64,000 nt of DNA from JABMOV01 sp964654545 (GTDB lineage: Bacteria; Fidelibacterota; Marinisomatia; Marinisomatales; JABMOV01). Each line of letters starts with the position of its first letter. Position 1 is the first letter of the stretch. A model generated the notes under the pieces. The model saw only the letters and a list, made by a program, of their open reading frames with translations. It made no database searches and was not told the DNA's origin. A program made the translations under genes and the position numbers. Positions 17,192 through 25,999 of this stretch are shown here, one piece after another. The stretch covers positions 36,574 to 100,573 of the forward strand of contig CAZZIU010000010.1 in assembly GCA_964654545.1 (NCBI GenBank). Direction: 5' to 3'.

Positions 17192-18617
17192 GGTTTTGAA
17201 AAATTATTGATTGTGCTCTCAGATCCAACACACCGGTTTTCAACAAACCTAGAGGGAAGAGAAAAGAAAGGATGATTTTTATTAAATAAGAATTATTAAA
17301 GATTAGAGAAGTGATATACGAGGCAATCAAAAAAACACCTATCGTTCCAACTTTTCCCCATTCAATTTTCATCGGATACAGTTTACGATTAATAATGAAC
17401 ATTGAACCAGCCATAATCCCAAAGGAACTACAGGTCGCTATAGCTGCACCGATTGCCCCATAAAGTGGAATTAGTAGAAGATTTAATCCAATATTTGAAA
17501 TGGCTCCAATAACTCTTGTCCAGAGCGCATACCTGGGCTTGTTCTTTAAAAATATTCCAGGTGTCATCAAAATGTAAACACCATAAAATAAGTAACCAAG
17601 GGCAATCCAGGGTATCACATCAATCGACGAAAGAAAATCTTTGCCAAAAAAGGAATAGCCGAAAATCTCTAATTCAAGCAGAGGTTTCGTCCACAATATC
17701 ATTAATAGCCAAAGGAGTCCCAAGCTTGAAAGAACATATGTTGCTGCTCTACTAAATGTCCCATCTAAATTTCCATCGGTACCTTTACTAAGAAAAAATG
17801 GTTGCCAGCCCATATTAAACCCTGTTACTGCAAGCATCATTAACATGGCTATTTTATAACCGGCATTGTAAATACCAACAGTACTTAGATCTGTTAAATA
17901 TTTCAGCAAATAACGATCTGCCACCTCCATGATCATTGCAAAAAGCCCGGCTGGTAAAAATGGCAATGCAAAGGATAAAATGTGCTTCCATTTGGCGAGC
18001 GATAGGGATTTGAAGTCGAACCTGTTTATGGTGAGTGGAACACTCACAATCAACATGGTGACAGATGCAATTAAATTACTATAAACAACAGCAGAGATAC
18101 CCAACCCCATTTTGAGTATGAATAATAAATTGAATCCCATCGTTACCAAAACATTTACCAGGCTCAAAGTGATAAAAGTAATCGGTCGGTTCTCTGAGCG
18201 GAACACCAACATAGGGATAGACCAAATTGTGTCTAAAACAGTAATGATACCTAGCATTATAATCAATTCAGGGAGTGCAGCTCCCAATATGATTGGTGCA
18301 AGAAAATCTTTTAATCCGATGCTGAGTGCAATAAACGGAATCCCCGTAATCACTAGCGATACCATAATATTTGAAAAAATAGCTTTGCGCTCTGAAAAAT
18401 CAGCTGGCACATAAAACTTGAGTAGTGCCGCGCCCAACCCATAACGCATAATCACATTCATAAAAGAAAGGAAGGTATAGAATAATGCAATAATACCATA
18501 TTCTTTAGGTGAAAAATGATTGGTATAAAGCGGTAATAATAAGAAGGTAACAAGACGTGTGAGAATGTGTCCTAACCCATAGACAAGCGATTGTTTACCC
18601 AATGCGCGAATGGACAT
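17175..18617 (-). CDS. Wzx-type oligosaccharide flippase (MOP superfamily)
   Basis: The 480-residue protein has 12-14 predicted transmembrane helices and the start LGKQSLVYGLGHILTRLVTFLL, typical of polysaccharide biosynthesis/Wzx proteins. YTNHFSPKEYGIIALFYTFLSFMNVIM and a central VADRYLLKYLTDLSTVGIYNAGYKIA block are family hallmarks. It flips lipid-linked oligosaccharide across the inner membrane. No Wzy polymerase or initiating phosphoglycosyltransferase is found next to it in this window. Confidence 0.92.
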   Translation of the reverse strand: MSIRALGKQSLVYGLGHILTRLVTFLLLPLYTNHFSPKEYGIIALFYTFLSFMNVIMRYGLGAALLKFYVPADFSERKAIFSNIMVSLVITGIPFIALSIGLKDFLAPIILGAALPELIIMLGIITVLDTIWSIPMLVFRSENRPITFITLSLVNVLVTMGFNLLFILKMGLGISAVVYSNLIASVTMLIVSVPLTINRFDFKSLSLAKWKHILSFALPFLPAGLFAMIMEVADRYLLKYLTDLSTVGIYNAGYKIAMLMMLAVTGFNMGWQPFFLSKGTDGNLDGTFSRAATYVLSSLGLLWLLMILWTKPLLELEIFGYSFFGKDFLSSIDVIPWIALGYLFYGVYILMTPGIFLKNKPRYALWTRVIGAISNIGLNLLLIPLYGAIGAAIATCSSFGIMAGSMFIINRKLYPMKIEWGKVGTIGVFLIASYITSLIFNNSYLIKIILSFLFPLGLLKTGVLDLRAQSIIFQNRDDRK

Positions 18618-18633
18618 TAAAACACCATATTTA

Positions 18634-19608
18634 TTATAAACTAAGCTCTAGCGTATCGCGAAACATACCGCTGGCACCAAAATTTTCCTTGAATCGCGCA
18701 AGCCCCATATTTGGATCTTCATTAACTGTAAATATCCCAAAATCAAAAACCAGGTAACCATTTTCAATTGCCCATTCAAAAATAGAATAAAATAATAGGT
18801 TCAACGCCCGCGATTCCTGATATGCTTCATCATGACTGATGTAAAAAGCCAGCACCACGTTATCGGTAGCCATAAAATTTACTACCCCAGCAACCATTTT
18901 ATTGTCGTAATAGGCGCCAAACAAATTAATTCTATCGGGAAACAGATCTTTTAATCGCAATAGTTCTTCAAGTGAGTGGGTTGGTTTTACACCGTGACGA
19001 ATACTTAAATTTTTCTCCAGGATGTGATAAAACGTACTGTAATCGTCTGATTGACGAATGGTTACCCCAAGTCGTTTTGCTTTTCTAACGGCCCGTCGGT
19101 GTGACGGCCTAAATTTCTCGAGATTTTGTTCGATAGACTTTTCTAAAAAGAGAATACTTGATATTTCTCGCTTGGCATATTTAAAACCCTGCTTTACCAA
19201 TGCAAAATCCATATAATTTGATAATCGTTTGTTGTATATCGTGGGAGGAAGCGTCAATTTGATACCACTAAAGCGTTGCTCATGGGCATAGTGTTTTAAT
19301 GACGCGACCAGATCCAATGAATCGGCGAAGGATAAATGTTCGGGTACGATAAACGATCCGTAAGATGAACCAGGATGGGAGATGAGCCACGTTTGTCCTT
19401 CCACATTACGTTCCGCCGCTGGAAACAATGCCAAAACTTTACCTTTCTTACTGAAGGTGAGGCTGTGATCAGCAAATCGATTTGCGGGATGGTAAGATAA
19501 AAACCTGCGAGTATGAAACATGGTACCGTTATTCATGGACCATACAACGTCATCCCATTGCTGGAAGTCAACAGTAAATCGATTGCAATCTATTGTGGTT
19601 TTTGCCAT
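18634..19608 (-). CDS. FemAB-like/GNAT (Acetyltransf_6) protein
   Basis: The 324-residue protein shows the double-GNAT layout of FemAB-related proteins. LEKFRPSHRRAVRKAKRLGVTIRQSDDYSTF is the typical charged helix before the second acyltransferase domain. GAYYDNKMVAGVVNFMATDNVVLAFYISHDEAYQESRALNLLFYSIFEWA matches the CoA or aminoacyl-tRNA binding fold. LVFDFGIFTVNEDPNMGLARFKENFGA is the usual C-terminal block. Such proteins N-acylate or aminoacylate sugars and peptides. As first gene of the glycan operon it likely acylates an amino sugar. Substrate unknown. Confidence 0.85.
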   Translation of the reverse strand: MAKTTIDCNRFTVDFQQWDDVVWSMNNGTMFHTRRFLSYHPANRFADHSLTFSKKGKVLALFPAAERNVEGQTWLISHPGSSYGSFIVPEHLSFADSLDLVASLKHYAHEQRFSGIKLTLPPTIYNKRLSNYMDFALVKQGFKYAKREISSILFLEKSIEQNLEKFRPSHRRAVRKAKRLGVTIRQSDDYSTFYHILEKNLSIRHGVKPTHSLEELLRLKDLFPDRINLFGAYYDNKMVAGVVNFMATDNVVLAFYISHDEAYQESRALNLLFYSIFEWAIENGYLVFDFGIFTVNEDPNMGLARFKENFGASGMFRDTLELSL

Positions 19609-19648
19609 GATGATATTTCGGTGATGGTCAACATATGAAAGAAATTAG

Positions 19649-19663
19649 GGGAACAAAGTTCCC
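19649..19663. terminator. Inverted repeat between EEP gene and glycan operon (terminator or operator)
   Basis: GGGAAC (19649-19654) and GTTCCC (19658-19663) form a perfect 6-bp repeat with an AAA loop. On the minus strand it is followed by CTAATTTCTTTC, a poor T-tract. It could end the transcript of the EEP gene (stop at 19726) or be an operator for the glycan operon starting at 19608. Confidence 0.4.
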
Positions 19664-19725
19664 TGAGTAAAGAACAGAATCAGAACGTCAGTGGCCTCCT
19701 GTCATGGCTTTAAATTACAGAAACA

Positions 19726-20553
19726 CTAATGCAATAATTTGAGGTTGGATAAATAAGCGCAGTGATCCGAAGCCACAGAATCCTGTATCACTGATGTACT
19801 GATAATCCGCCAAGCCGATCCTGGGAAAACCATAATATAATCAATTTTCATTTGAGGGGTTTTTGAGGGAAAAGTGGGCTCAGGATGGGAACTGTCAAAT
19901 GTGGGCTTCCAACGAGAAACCAGAATGTTAATCGGAGCGCTACCGGGCACGGCATTTAAATCACCAGCCAATATTATAGGATACGTGGAAAGCGCAAACA
20001 AGTTATTTATGCGCTTTACCTGAGCTATTCTTTCTTTTTCATCCTTTTTATAATCCAAATGGGTACTGATAAAAGACACGGTATCCCCGTTGGAAAGAAC
20101 CGTGGTGGCGTACAATGCAATACGTGGTTCATGGTTGGGCGCATGCGGAAGAGAAAGCACATTGCTAGCGAGAAGGGGGGTTTTGGATAAAATCCCATTC
20201 CCATACGCCCCATTGTCGTATGACATTGCCTTTCCAAACAGAGGGAGCATTTTCGTCCGCAACCCTAATTCCTTTACCAGATCCATTCCGTGTGTACGAT
20301 CTGTCAGAGAATCTACTTCCTGTAGCGCCACCAGGTCTGGATCGGCCTTGTTAATTACATCGGCAATTACATCCAGATTAAAATCACCGCGCATCGTTTC
20401 CCCATGATAAATATTATACGTCAGGACACGAATATTTGTGACAGATGTATCGGATACAGTTTGCGAAAAAACAATCGAAATAAAAAGGGGTAAAAGAAAG
20501 CATGCCCACAAACAGGATTGCAAAAAGGGATGGGGCTGTGCTTTTCTCAACAC
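19726..20553 (-). CDS. Secreted endonuclease/exonuclease/phosphatase (EEP) family protein
   Basis: The start is GTG; 275 residues with a signal peptide (SCLWACFLLPLFISIVFSQ). EEP catalytic motifs are complete: TYNIYHG, ALQEVD (metal Glu), GNGILSK, THLDY (His), AGDLNAVPGS (Asp-x-Asn), KIDYI and SDHCA (final Asp-His). The family hydrolyses phosphodiester bonds in DNA, sphingomyelin-type lipids or inositol phosphates; the secreted form here suggests an extracytoplasmic substrate. It follows the pentapeptide gene by 35 nt on the same strand. Confidence 0.9.
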   Translation of the reverse strand: MLRKAQPHPFLQSCLWACFLLPLFISIVFSQTVSDTSVTNIRVLTYNIYHGETMRGDFNLDVIADVINKADPDLVALQEVDSLTDRTHGMDLVKELGLRTKMLPLFGKAMSYDNGAYGNGILSKTPLLASNVLSLPHAPNHEPRIALYATTVLSNGDTVSFISTHLDYKKDEKERIAQVKRINNLFALSTYPIILAGDLNAVPGSAPINILVSRWKPTFDSSHPEPTFPSKTPQMKIDYIMVFPGSAWRIISTSVIQDSVASDHCAYLSNLKLLH

Positions 20554-20588
20554 GGTTTTACATATTCAATTTCGTTGAAATATCGATT

Positions 20589-21167
20589 CTAGAGCTCCAC
20601 ATCAAGATTATATTTATGAAGTAACCCAGGCAAACCCATTATCGAAAATCGGGCATTGGTTAGACGATTGTTTTCTGGATCAATTTGGAAGTTTTTAGCA
20701 GTCGTAAAGTCGGCATTTTCCAGGCTGGTATGATCAAATTGAACACGAGTTAAGTCACAAGTGTCAAAAAATAATCCTGATAAGTTTGCATTGGTAAAAT
20801 CCGCATCGTGGAGCTCACAGCTCTTAAATTCGCAATCTGTCAAATCCAGACCCTCAAACACGGACATATTTAATCGACAGTCATAAAAACGTAGCTTTAT
20901 AATGAACGGGTGAATCTCTTTAAACGCCAAACCGAAGAGTTTGCAATTTTTAAACACGGCGTCCCTGAAAGCAGTGCCCGATATTTTAGCTGAACTCAAA
21001 TCGCAATTACTAAATTGGCACCCTTCAAACGATGAATTTCTCAGATCCACATCAGTGAAAATGCAATGATTGAAAGTACAGTTATCGTATTCACCCTGGG
21101 CAAACAAATTCAGAGTATAATTATCGTTTTCAAATTCTTTATCAACGTGATATACTGATTCTGTCAT
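20589..21167 (-). CDS. Pentapeptide-repeat protein (Qnr/MfpA/McbG-like)
   Basis: The 192-residue protein has tandem A(D/N)LXX-type repeats from about residue 30 to 160, e.g. YDNCTFNHCIFTDVDL, FSNCDLSSAKISGTAF and DADFTNANLSGLFFDTC. It ends in SIMGLPGLLHKYNLDVEL, the C-terminal helix/tail seen in DNA-gyrase-protecting pentapeptide proteins such as McbG and Qnr. These right-handed quadrilateral beta-helices mimic DNA. A gyrase-protection role is plausible but inferred. Size (Qnr about 214, McbG 187) agrees. Neighbours are an ABC exporter and an EEP hydrolase. Confidence 0.9.
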   Translation of the reverse strand: MTESVYHVDKEFENDNYTLNLFAQGEYDNCTFNHCIFTDVDLRNSSFEGCQFSNCDLSSAKISGTAFRDAVFKNCKLFGLAFKEIHPFIIKLRFYDCRLNMSVFEGLDLTDCEFKSCELHDADFTNANLSGLFFDTCDLTRVQFDHTSLENADFTTAKNFQIDPENNRLTNARFSIMGLPGLLHKYNLDVEL

Positions 21168-21276
21168 AGTTGCTACCAGTGTTTATTGGGGAATTCGTGG
21201 GACACAATTTTTCTACTATTGAGCATTGTCCGTTATAATGTAAAAATATTTTGGCAGCAGGAAGCACATGAAACGA

Positions 21277-22074
21277 TTATGAATGATCTGCGAATCGCCA
21301 GAACGCCAGCGTACCCAAAAGTCCCAAAAGACTTGACAGGATTAAAATAATATAGCTGGCGATTGTTAATTCCATTCCTTCCGTACCCGGAGGCATTCCA
21401 ATAAGTCCTGGAATAGACCAAGGGAAATAGGGGCCGAGCCCTAATAAACCGGAAAAATTGGCCATTATGAGCGTTAGAATTACAAAACCAAAAGGGACCA
21501 GATAGCCGCGACTATAGCAAGCAAAAAAAGCCACTGGTGTACATAGTGTAATATTTAATAAGGTCGTAATCGTAAAAATCACTACGTTTTGCGACAAAGC
21601 CTGCTTGGAAAATTCCGGCAGCTCCATTGAGAAACCAATAAGCAGACTAACAGCATAAAATATAATCGATAGGAGAACAGACCACATTGCAACTACCACA
21701 AACTTTGCCATGACAATGTAATGTCTTGATATTGGCAAGACGATAATGTCCTTAAACGTGTTTTCGCTAAACTCACGGCCAAATATCCAACTTGTAACAA
21801 AACCAATTCCAACCGGACCAATTCCAGCAAGCCCCATCATCAGCAATTTAAAAAAGGAGGGCCAGCTTGCATCACCAAATTTCATCATTTCTGCTTTGTC
21901 GCCAATGATTCCCAATTTAGCAGAGATTTCCGGATGCATCTGCGCAAACATAATCAGGGACATCATCCCGGGTACGACAATGAAAAAAATAACAGTACCC
22001 CAGAGAATTCTGGACTTCCATGCTTTTAAAATTTCTGCCCACAGCGCTACCAGGAAAATGTTGTATTTATTCAT
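21277..22074 (-). CDS. ABC-2 type transporter permease
   Basis: I start at the ATG at 22074 (265 residues), which overlaps the ATPase stop by 8 nt (ATGAATAA); an open extension upstream to 22125 lies inside the ATPase gene. Six hydrophobic helices are visible, including ILWGTVIFFIVVPGMMSLIMF, GPVGIGFVTSWIFGREFSENTFKDIIVLPISRH (the conserved cytoplasmic coupling region) and IASYIILILSSLLGLLGTLAFW. It pairs with the adjacent ATPase as a bacitracin/antibiotic-type exporter; the substrate is unknown. Confidence 0.88.
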   Translation of the reverse strand: MNKYNIFLVALWAEILKAWKSRILWGTVIFFIVVPGMMSLIMFAQMHPEISAKLGIIGDKAEMMKFGDASWPSFFKLLMMGLAGIGPVGIGFVTSWIFGREFSENTFKDIIVLPISRHYIVMAKFVVVAMWSVLLSIIFYAVSLLIGFSMELPEFSKQALSQNVVIFTITTLLNITLCTPVAFFACYSRGYLVPFGFVILTLIMANFSGLLGLGPYFPWSIPGLIGMPPGTEGMELTIASYIILILSSLLGLLGTLAFWRFADHS

Positions 22075-22984
22075 TATGCACCCCGATAGTACGGAGGAAA
22101 TAGGATTCCAGATCTTCTTCCTCAACTTTTAATAATACAGGGGGACAATTTTCGTTTACCAACACCTGAGCGATAGAAGCCGGATTTGAAATTGCTTTAT
22201 CATCGTAGACCTCCAGCTGCAATTCTCTGCTCTTTACAGGGTTATAACCGGACTGCACTAAAATTTCATTTGCCCGATCATTGTCCGCTGTATCGATTAA
22301 AACCCGTTTTTTACATAGTGCTTTTAATTCTCCAGAATCAAATTCTTTCACAAGTCGGCCATGGTGGATAATTCCGATCCGCGTAGCAAAACGGGATACT
22401 TCACCCAATATGTGGCTTGAAATAAAAATTGTCACACCGTGGTTCTGTGCTAAATCCACCAGCATTTCCCTAATTTCAAAAATCCCCGCTGGATCCAATC
22501 CGTTAGTGGGTTCATCCAGAATGAGAATATCAGGATTGTGCATTAAGGCTTTTGCTAGTCCCAGGCGTTGTTTGTTTCCATGCGATAAATTTTTCGCCTT
22601 TCGATTTACATATGGCTCAAGGCGCAATTTGGCTACAATGGTTTCGACTGTCCCACTTTTCGGGAGAAACCGAAGTCTGCGAAATAATTCCAAATTTTCC
22701 CGTATGGTTAAATCAGGATACGCGTATGGGATTTCGACGAGTGACCCAATTCGTTTTAATAACGCAATGTCATTTGTAGTAATTTTTCCCCCACGGATAA
22801 ATGCTGATCCGGACGAGGGTTTGATCATACCTAAAAGCATGCGAATTGTGGTAGTCTTACCAGCTCCGTTCAACCCAAGAAAACCATATATTTCTCCATC
22901 GCGAACATTAAGGGAAAGGTCGGATACGGCATGGACATCGCTAAATGTTTTAGAAATATTTTCAGTCCGAATCATATTTTCCAA
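22067..22984 (-). CDS. ABC transporter ATP-binding protein (BcrA/ABC-2 type)
   Basis: The 305-residue protein has Walker A GLNGAGKTTTIR, signature LSHGNKQRLGLAKAL, Walker B DILILDEPTNGLDPAG and the switch His in ISSHIL. The C-terminal 90 residues after the nucleotide-binding fold are of the BcrA/DrrA type. It energises the permease that follows with an 8-nt overlap. A second start (Met4) is equally possible. Confidence 0.93.
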   Translation of the reverse strand: MENMIRTENISKTFSDVHAVSDLSLNVRDGEIYGFLGLNGAGKTTTIRMLLGMIKPSSGSAFIRGGKITTNDIALLKRIGSLVEIPYAYPDLTIRENLELFRRLRFLPKSGTVETIVAKLRLEPYVNRKAKNLSHGNKQRLGLAKALMHNPDILILDEPTNGLDPAGIFEIREMLVDLAQNHGVTIFISSHILGEVSRFATRIGIIHHGRLVKEFDSGELKALCKKRVLIDTADNDRANEILVQSGYNPVKSRELQLEVYDDKAISNPASIAQVLVNENCPPVLLKVEEEDLESYFLRTIGVHNE

Positions 22985-23027
22985 TACAAGGCTCCGGGTA
23001 TATATTTAAGGGGTTTCATCCTGTCAA

Positions 23028-23393
23028 TCAAGAAAAGGACTTCGGTAAATTGATAATTGTGCCGCCATTTTTCAACACTTCTTCTCGAACGATTATTTCA
23101 AGTTCCTTCAGTTCTCGCAGTATAGAATCTGGATGCTCATCATTTTTGTATTCCAATTCGGATACTATTTCAAAGGAAAAATTGTCTTCGCCTGATTCCA
23201 TCCATGATTTTTGAAATTCCTTGTTCGGAAAACTTCCAAAATTGAGCTGAAATTTTTGACGATTCCACAACGAGTTAATGTCCGTACTGCAACCAATAAA
23301 AACATGGTTGTTGGCAACATTACGGATTTGAAATACTCCTCGTACAGGTTTCATACGCAAATATTCTTTTTTTAATTCTTTTTTAGTTTTCAT
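23028..23393 (-). CDS. GIY-YIG nuclease-like protein with degenerate signature
   Basis: The 121-residue protein has GVFQIRNVANNHVFIGCS at 19-36 in place of GIY-x10-YIG, then a conserved Arg45 in NSLWNRQKFQLNFGSFPNKEFQKSW and an FSFEIVSEL strand, as in small stand-alone GIY-YIG proteins of Firmicutes and Bacteroidota. Tyr in both signature triplets is replaced by Phe, which may weaken catalysis. A Glu that could bind metal is in LRELKELE. Its start overlaps the stop of the YdeI-like gene by 11 nt. Function unknown, possibly DNA repair. Confidence 0.75.
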   Translation of the reverse strand: MKTKKELKKEYLRMKPVRGVFQIRNVANNHVFIGCSTDINSLWNRQKFQLNFGSFPNKEFQKSWMESGEDNFSFEIVSELEYKNDEHPDSILRELKELEIIVREEVLKNGGTIINLPKSFS

Positions 23394-23697
23394 GGGTCAC
23401 AGGTATTTGTGAAATTTTTCCGGACCACTTCATTTTCATATAAAGATCGCCTCGTTTTAGCTCATCAAGCATTTGTGCCAAACGTTTCTGCTTGGTTTCT
23501 TCGCGCTTTGCTCTCGTTATCCAACCGATATAATCATTTTGTTGATATGGCGGTCGAGAATGGTAAGCTTTCATGAGATGGCCAGCCTCAAGTTTCTCTT
23601 TGACAAACGCAGGCATAGGATAAGTTGAGCGCTTCAGTGATCTAAATTTTTTCACCATATATTTTTCCGAAATAATGGATGGTGAAGTTAACTGCAT
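23383..23697 (-). CDS. YdeI/OmpD-associated (OmdA) family protein
   Basis: The 104-residue protein carries the family's C-terminal block SRPPYQQNDYIGWITRAKREETKQKRLAQMLDELKRG (residues about 47-83), which in longer YdeI proteins follows a DUF1905-like region that is absent here. The N-terminal half is basic (MVKKFRSLKRS). The start may be Met14 at 23658 instead. Biochemical function is unknown. It overlaps the GIY-YIG gene by 11 nt. Confidence 0.75.
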   Translation of the reverse strand: MQLTSPSIISEKYMVKKFRSLKRSTYPMPAFVKEKLEAGHLMKAYHSRPPYQQNDYIGWITRAKREETKQKRLAQMLDELKRGDLYMKMKWSGKISQIPVTHEN

Positions 23698-23794
23698 TTT
23701 CTATAACGGGACGAATTGAATAAGACGGGTTTGTCTTACAAATGGAAACTTCCATTATATCTATCTAATTTGAGTCTTTCATTTTGAGGAAATT

Positions 23795-25078
23795 ATGCCG
23801 GATACAAAAATTAAAAACGTATTTGCCCGCCAGATTCTTGATTCTAGAGGGAATCCTACAATTGAAGTGGACGTAACCTTGGGTAGCGGTGTCATTGGCC
23901 GTGCAGCAGTGCCCTCCGGGGCATCCACAGGAGAGCACGAAGCGGTGGAACTTCGCGATGGCGATAAATCCCAATTTTTAGGTAAAAGTGTATCAAAAGC
24001 CATTGAGCACGTAAATACTGTTATCAAGGATGCGGTCAGGGGGCAAAGCGCCTCTGATCAAAAGAAGCTTGACGAAACCATGATTGTGCTTGATGGCACA
24101 CCTAACAAATCACGATTAGGAGCGAATGCAATTCTGGGAGTATCCATGGCGGCGGCGCACGCTTCAGCAAAGAGCATGGACGTGCCATTATTCCAATATT
24201 TAAATCCAAATGCCCGCGTATTGCCCATGCCAATGATGAATATTTTAAATGGGGGGTCGCATGCGGACAACAATGTGGATATTCAGGAATTTATGGTGTT
24301 TCCGGTTGGTGCGCATTCGTTTGCAGAAGCCCTGCAAATGGGAACCGAAACATTTCATCATTTAAAAAAAGTATTATCTGGAAAAGGTTTGAATACAGCT
24401 GTCGGCGATGAGGGGGGATTTGCACCAGACCTGAGATCCAATGAAGAGGCCGTGGAAGTAATTCTGGAAGCGATAGAAAAAGCCGGATATAAAGCAGGAC
24501 AGGATATTTGGATTGCCCTTGATGCGGCTGCCAGTGAATTTTATGAAAATGGATTATACAACCTTGCATCAGAAAACCGCAAATTAACGTCAGAACAAAT
24601 GGTCGCATTTCTAAATGATTTGGTAGAAAAATACCCCATACTATCAGTGGAAGATGGATTAAGCGAAGACGACTGGGAAGGCTGGAAACACCTGAATGCA
24701 GTATTGGGAAAAAAATGTCAAATCGTTGGAGACGACTTAACTGTCACAAATTTAACACGCTTGCAACGAGCCATTGATGAATCGTCAATGAATGCAATTT
24801 TAATCAAACTGAACCAGATTGGGACAGTCACCGAAACACAGGACGCTATGAAACTAGCAGAATCTGCAGGTTTTGCAGCCGTGGTTTCTCACCGCTCCGG
24901 CGAAACAGAAGATACGACTATCGCTGATTTTTCGGTGGCCATGGGAATGGGCCAAATCAAAACCGGATCTGCCAGTCGTACCGATCGGATTTGTAAATAC
25001 AACCAATTATTGCGAATCGAAGAATCACTGGGCAACCGTGCTGTTTACCCTGGAATTGATATATTAGGGCATAGATGA
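23795..25078 (+). CDS. eno: Enolase
   Basis: The 427-residue protein is a full-length enolase. ARQILDSRGNPTIEVDV and GASTGEHEAVELRDGD form the N-terminal loops, GDEGGFAPDL contains the catalytic base Glu region, SVEDGLSEDDW and GDDLTVTN supply Mg ligands, ILIKLNQIGTVTET has the catalytic Lys and SHRSGETEDTTIAD the substrate Ser-His loop. It converts 2-phosphoglycerate to PEP. GAGGA-type Shine-Dalgarno (TGAGGAAATT) precedes the ATG. The stop overlaps the ftsB-like gene by 4 nt, a pairing widely conserved in bacteria. Confidence 0.98.
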   Translation: MPDTKIKNVFARQILDSRGNPTIEVDVTLGSGVIGRAAVPSGASTGEHEAVELRDGDKSQFLGKSVSKAIEHVNTVIKDAVRGQSASDQKKLDETMIVLDGTPNKSRLGANAILGVSMAAAHASAKSMDVPLFQYLNPNARVLPMPMMNILNGGSHADNNVDIQEFMVFPVGAHSFAEALQMGTETFHHLKKVLSGKGLNTAVGDEGGFAPDLRSNEEAVEVILEAIEKAGYKAGQDIWIALDAAASEFYENGLYNLASENRKLTSEQMVAFLNDLVEKYPILSVEDGLSEDDWEGWKHLNAVLGKKCQIVGDDLTVTNLTRLQRAIDESSMNAILIKLNQIGTVTETQDAMKLAESAGFAAVVSHRSGETEDTTIADFSVAMGMGQIKTGSASRTDRICKYNQLLRIEESLGNRAVYPGIDILGHR

Positions 25079-25422
25079 TGGGCTCAAAAAAAGGTCGTCG
25101 TAGAACCACATCAACAAGAGCAGGAACGGAATTTCAACGCAAATTCATCCGCGGTTTTCTTATGCTGATTGGGATTACATTGGTTATCATTTTTGTCTTT
25201 GGCGATCATGGTGTATACCAATTGATGCGTTTGAAGCAGGAACGCAAGGAAACACAGGCAATGATTACAAAATTGCGCGAGCAGCGCAAACAATTGGAAG
25301 ATGAAAAATATAAATTAGAAACAGATTTGGATTATATCGAGAAACTGGCCCGGGAAAAATACCGGATGGCGAAAAAAGGGGAAAAGGTATTTAAAGTGAT
25401 CCCGGAGGAAAAAAAGGATTAG
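25075..25422 (+). CDS. ftsB: Septum formation initiator (FtsB/DivIC family)
   Basis: The 115-residue protein is a single-pass (bitopic) protein: basic N-terminus, TM helix (GFLMLIGITLVIIFVF, about 31-46), then a coiled coil from about 54 to 92 (LKQERKETQAMITKLREQRKQLEDE). LDYIEKLAREKYRMAKKGEKVF is the family's C-terminal signature. FtsB links FtsL and FtsQ and activates septal peptidoglycan synthesis. Coupling to eno through ATGATG supports the assignment. The name could equally be DivIC; the two are hard to separate on sequence. Confidence 0.9.
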   Translation: MMGSKKGRRRTTSTRAGTEFQRKFIRGFLMLIGITLVIIFVFGDHGVYQLMRLKQERKETQAMITKLREQRKQLEDEKYKLETDLDYIEKLAREKYRMAKKGEKVFKVIPEEKKD

Positions 25423-25994
25423 AAACCCAGCCGATAAAAGACTTCGTCTCCACCACCAAGCTTAGATTTACAAATTAATTCCACATTAGAAGGTTGTTTT
25501 TTAAAATCAAAATACAGTTCCGCCGTGATGGACTGTTTTGGAGCAATTATAGCCATATCCTGGTATTTCCCTTTAAAAGGATTTAGCTCTCCCTTATTTT
25601 CATTTTTGTCAGTGATTTTAGTCATCATCATCGCTGAGAAGTCAAAAGATTTTGAGCGTTGATTTGTAATTTTTACTTTTACAGCCACCTGTTTATCCAC
25701 AATCCGGGCAGAAAGAACATTGTATTTTATTTGATCGGCAAATTGATCCGTACCCACCGGTAAAGCAACTCTCGGATCCTCAAACGCCGATACCGGAATG
25801 TAGACATCGACGGTCGTTTTAATATACTGTTTGGATTTATCTAGCTTTGTTTTGGTTACGACAATTCCTGCATCAAGATTTCCAATAGGTTTATCATTGG
25901 TGGGGTTAAGGTAAACGGGAGTGGACTCTATCAATTTGGTCGATTGTGAAAACAATAATCCGCATGATAGCAGAATAAAGATTGCATAACGCAT
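25419..25994 (-). CDS. Secreted protein of unknown function
   Basis: The 191-residue protein has a signal peptide (MRYAIFILLSCGLLFSQ). Residues about 25-70 (VYLNPTNDKPIGNLDAGIVV...KTTVDVYIPVSAF) look like an SH3-type wall/periplasmic domain. Residues about 95-190 resemble a beta-sandwich of the DUF4352 kind (VAVKVKITNQRSKSFDFSAMMMTKI). It lies just after motB (6-nt gap) and may be co-transcribed with motAB, but a motor role is not shown. It is convergent with ftsB, overlapping by 4 nt. Confidence 0.6.
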   Translation of the reverse strand: MRYAIFILLSCGLLFSQSTKLIESTPVYLNPTNDKPIGNLDAGIVVTKTKLDKSKQYIKTTVDVYIPVSAFEDPRVALPVGTDQFADQIKYNVLSARIVDKQVAVKVKITNQRSKSFDFSAMMMTKITDKNENKGELNPFKGKYQDMAIIAPKQSITAELYFDFKKQPSNVELICKSKLGGGDEVFYRLGF

Positions 25995-25999
25995 ATGGA

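Noticed and set aside
22281..23009. 242-codon open frame on the plus strand opposite the ABC ATPase gene
   Set aside because: It is antisense to an ATPase with complete motifs and shows no protein-like pattern; a shadow.
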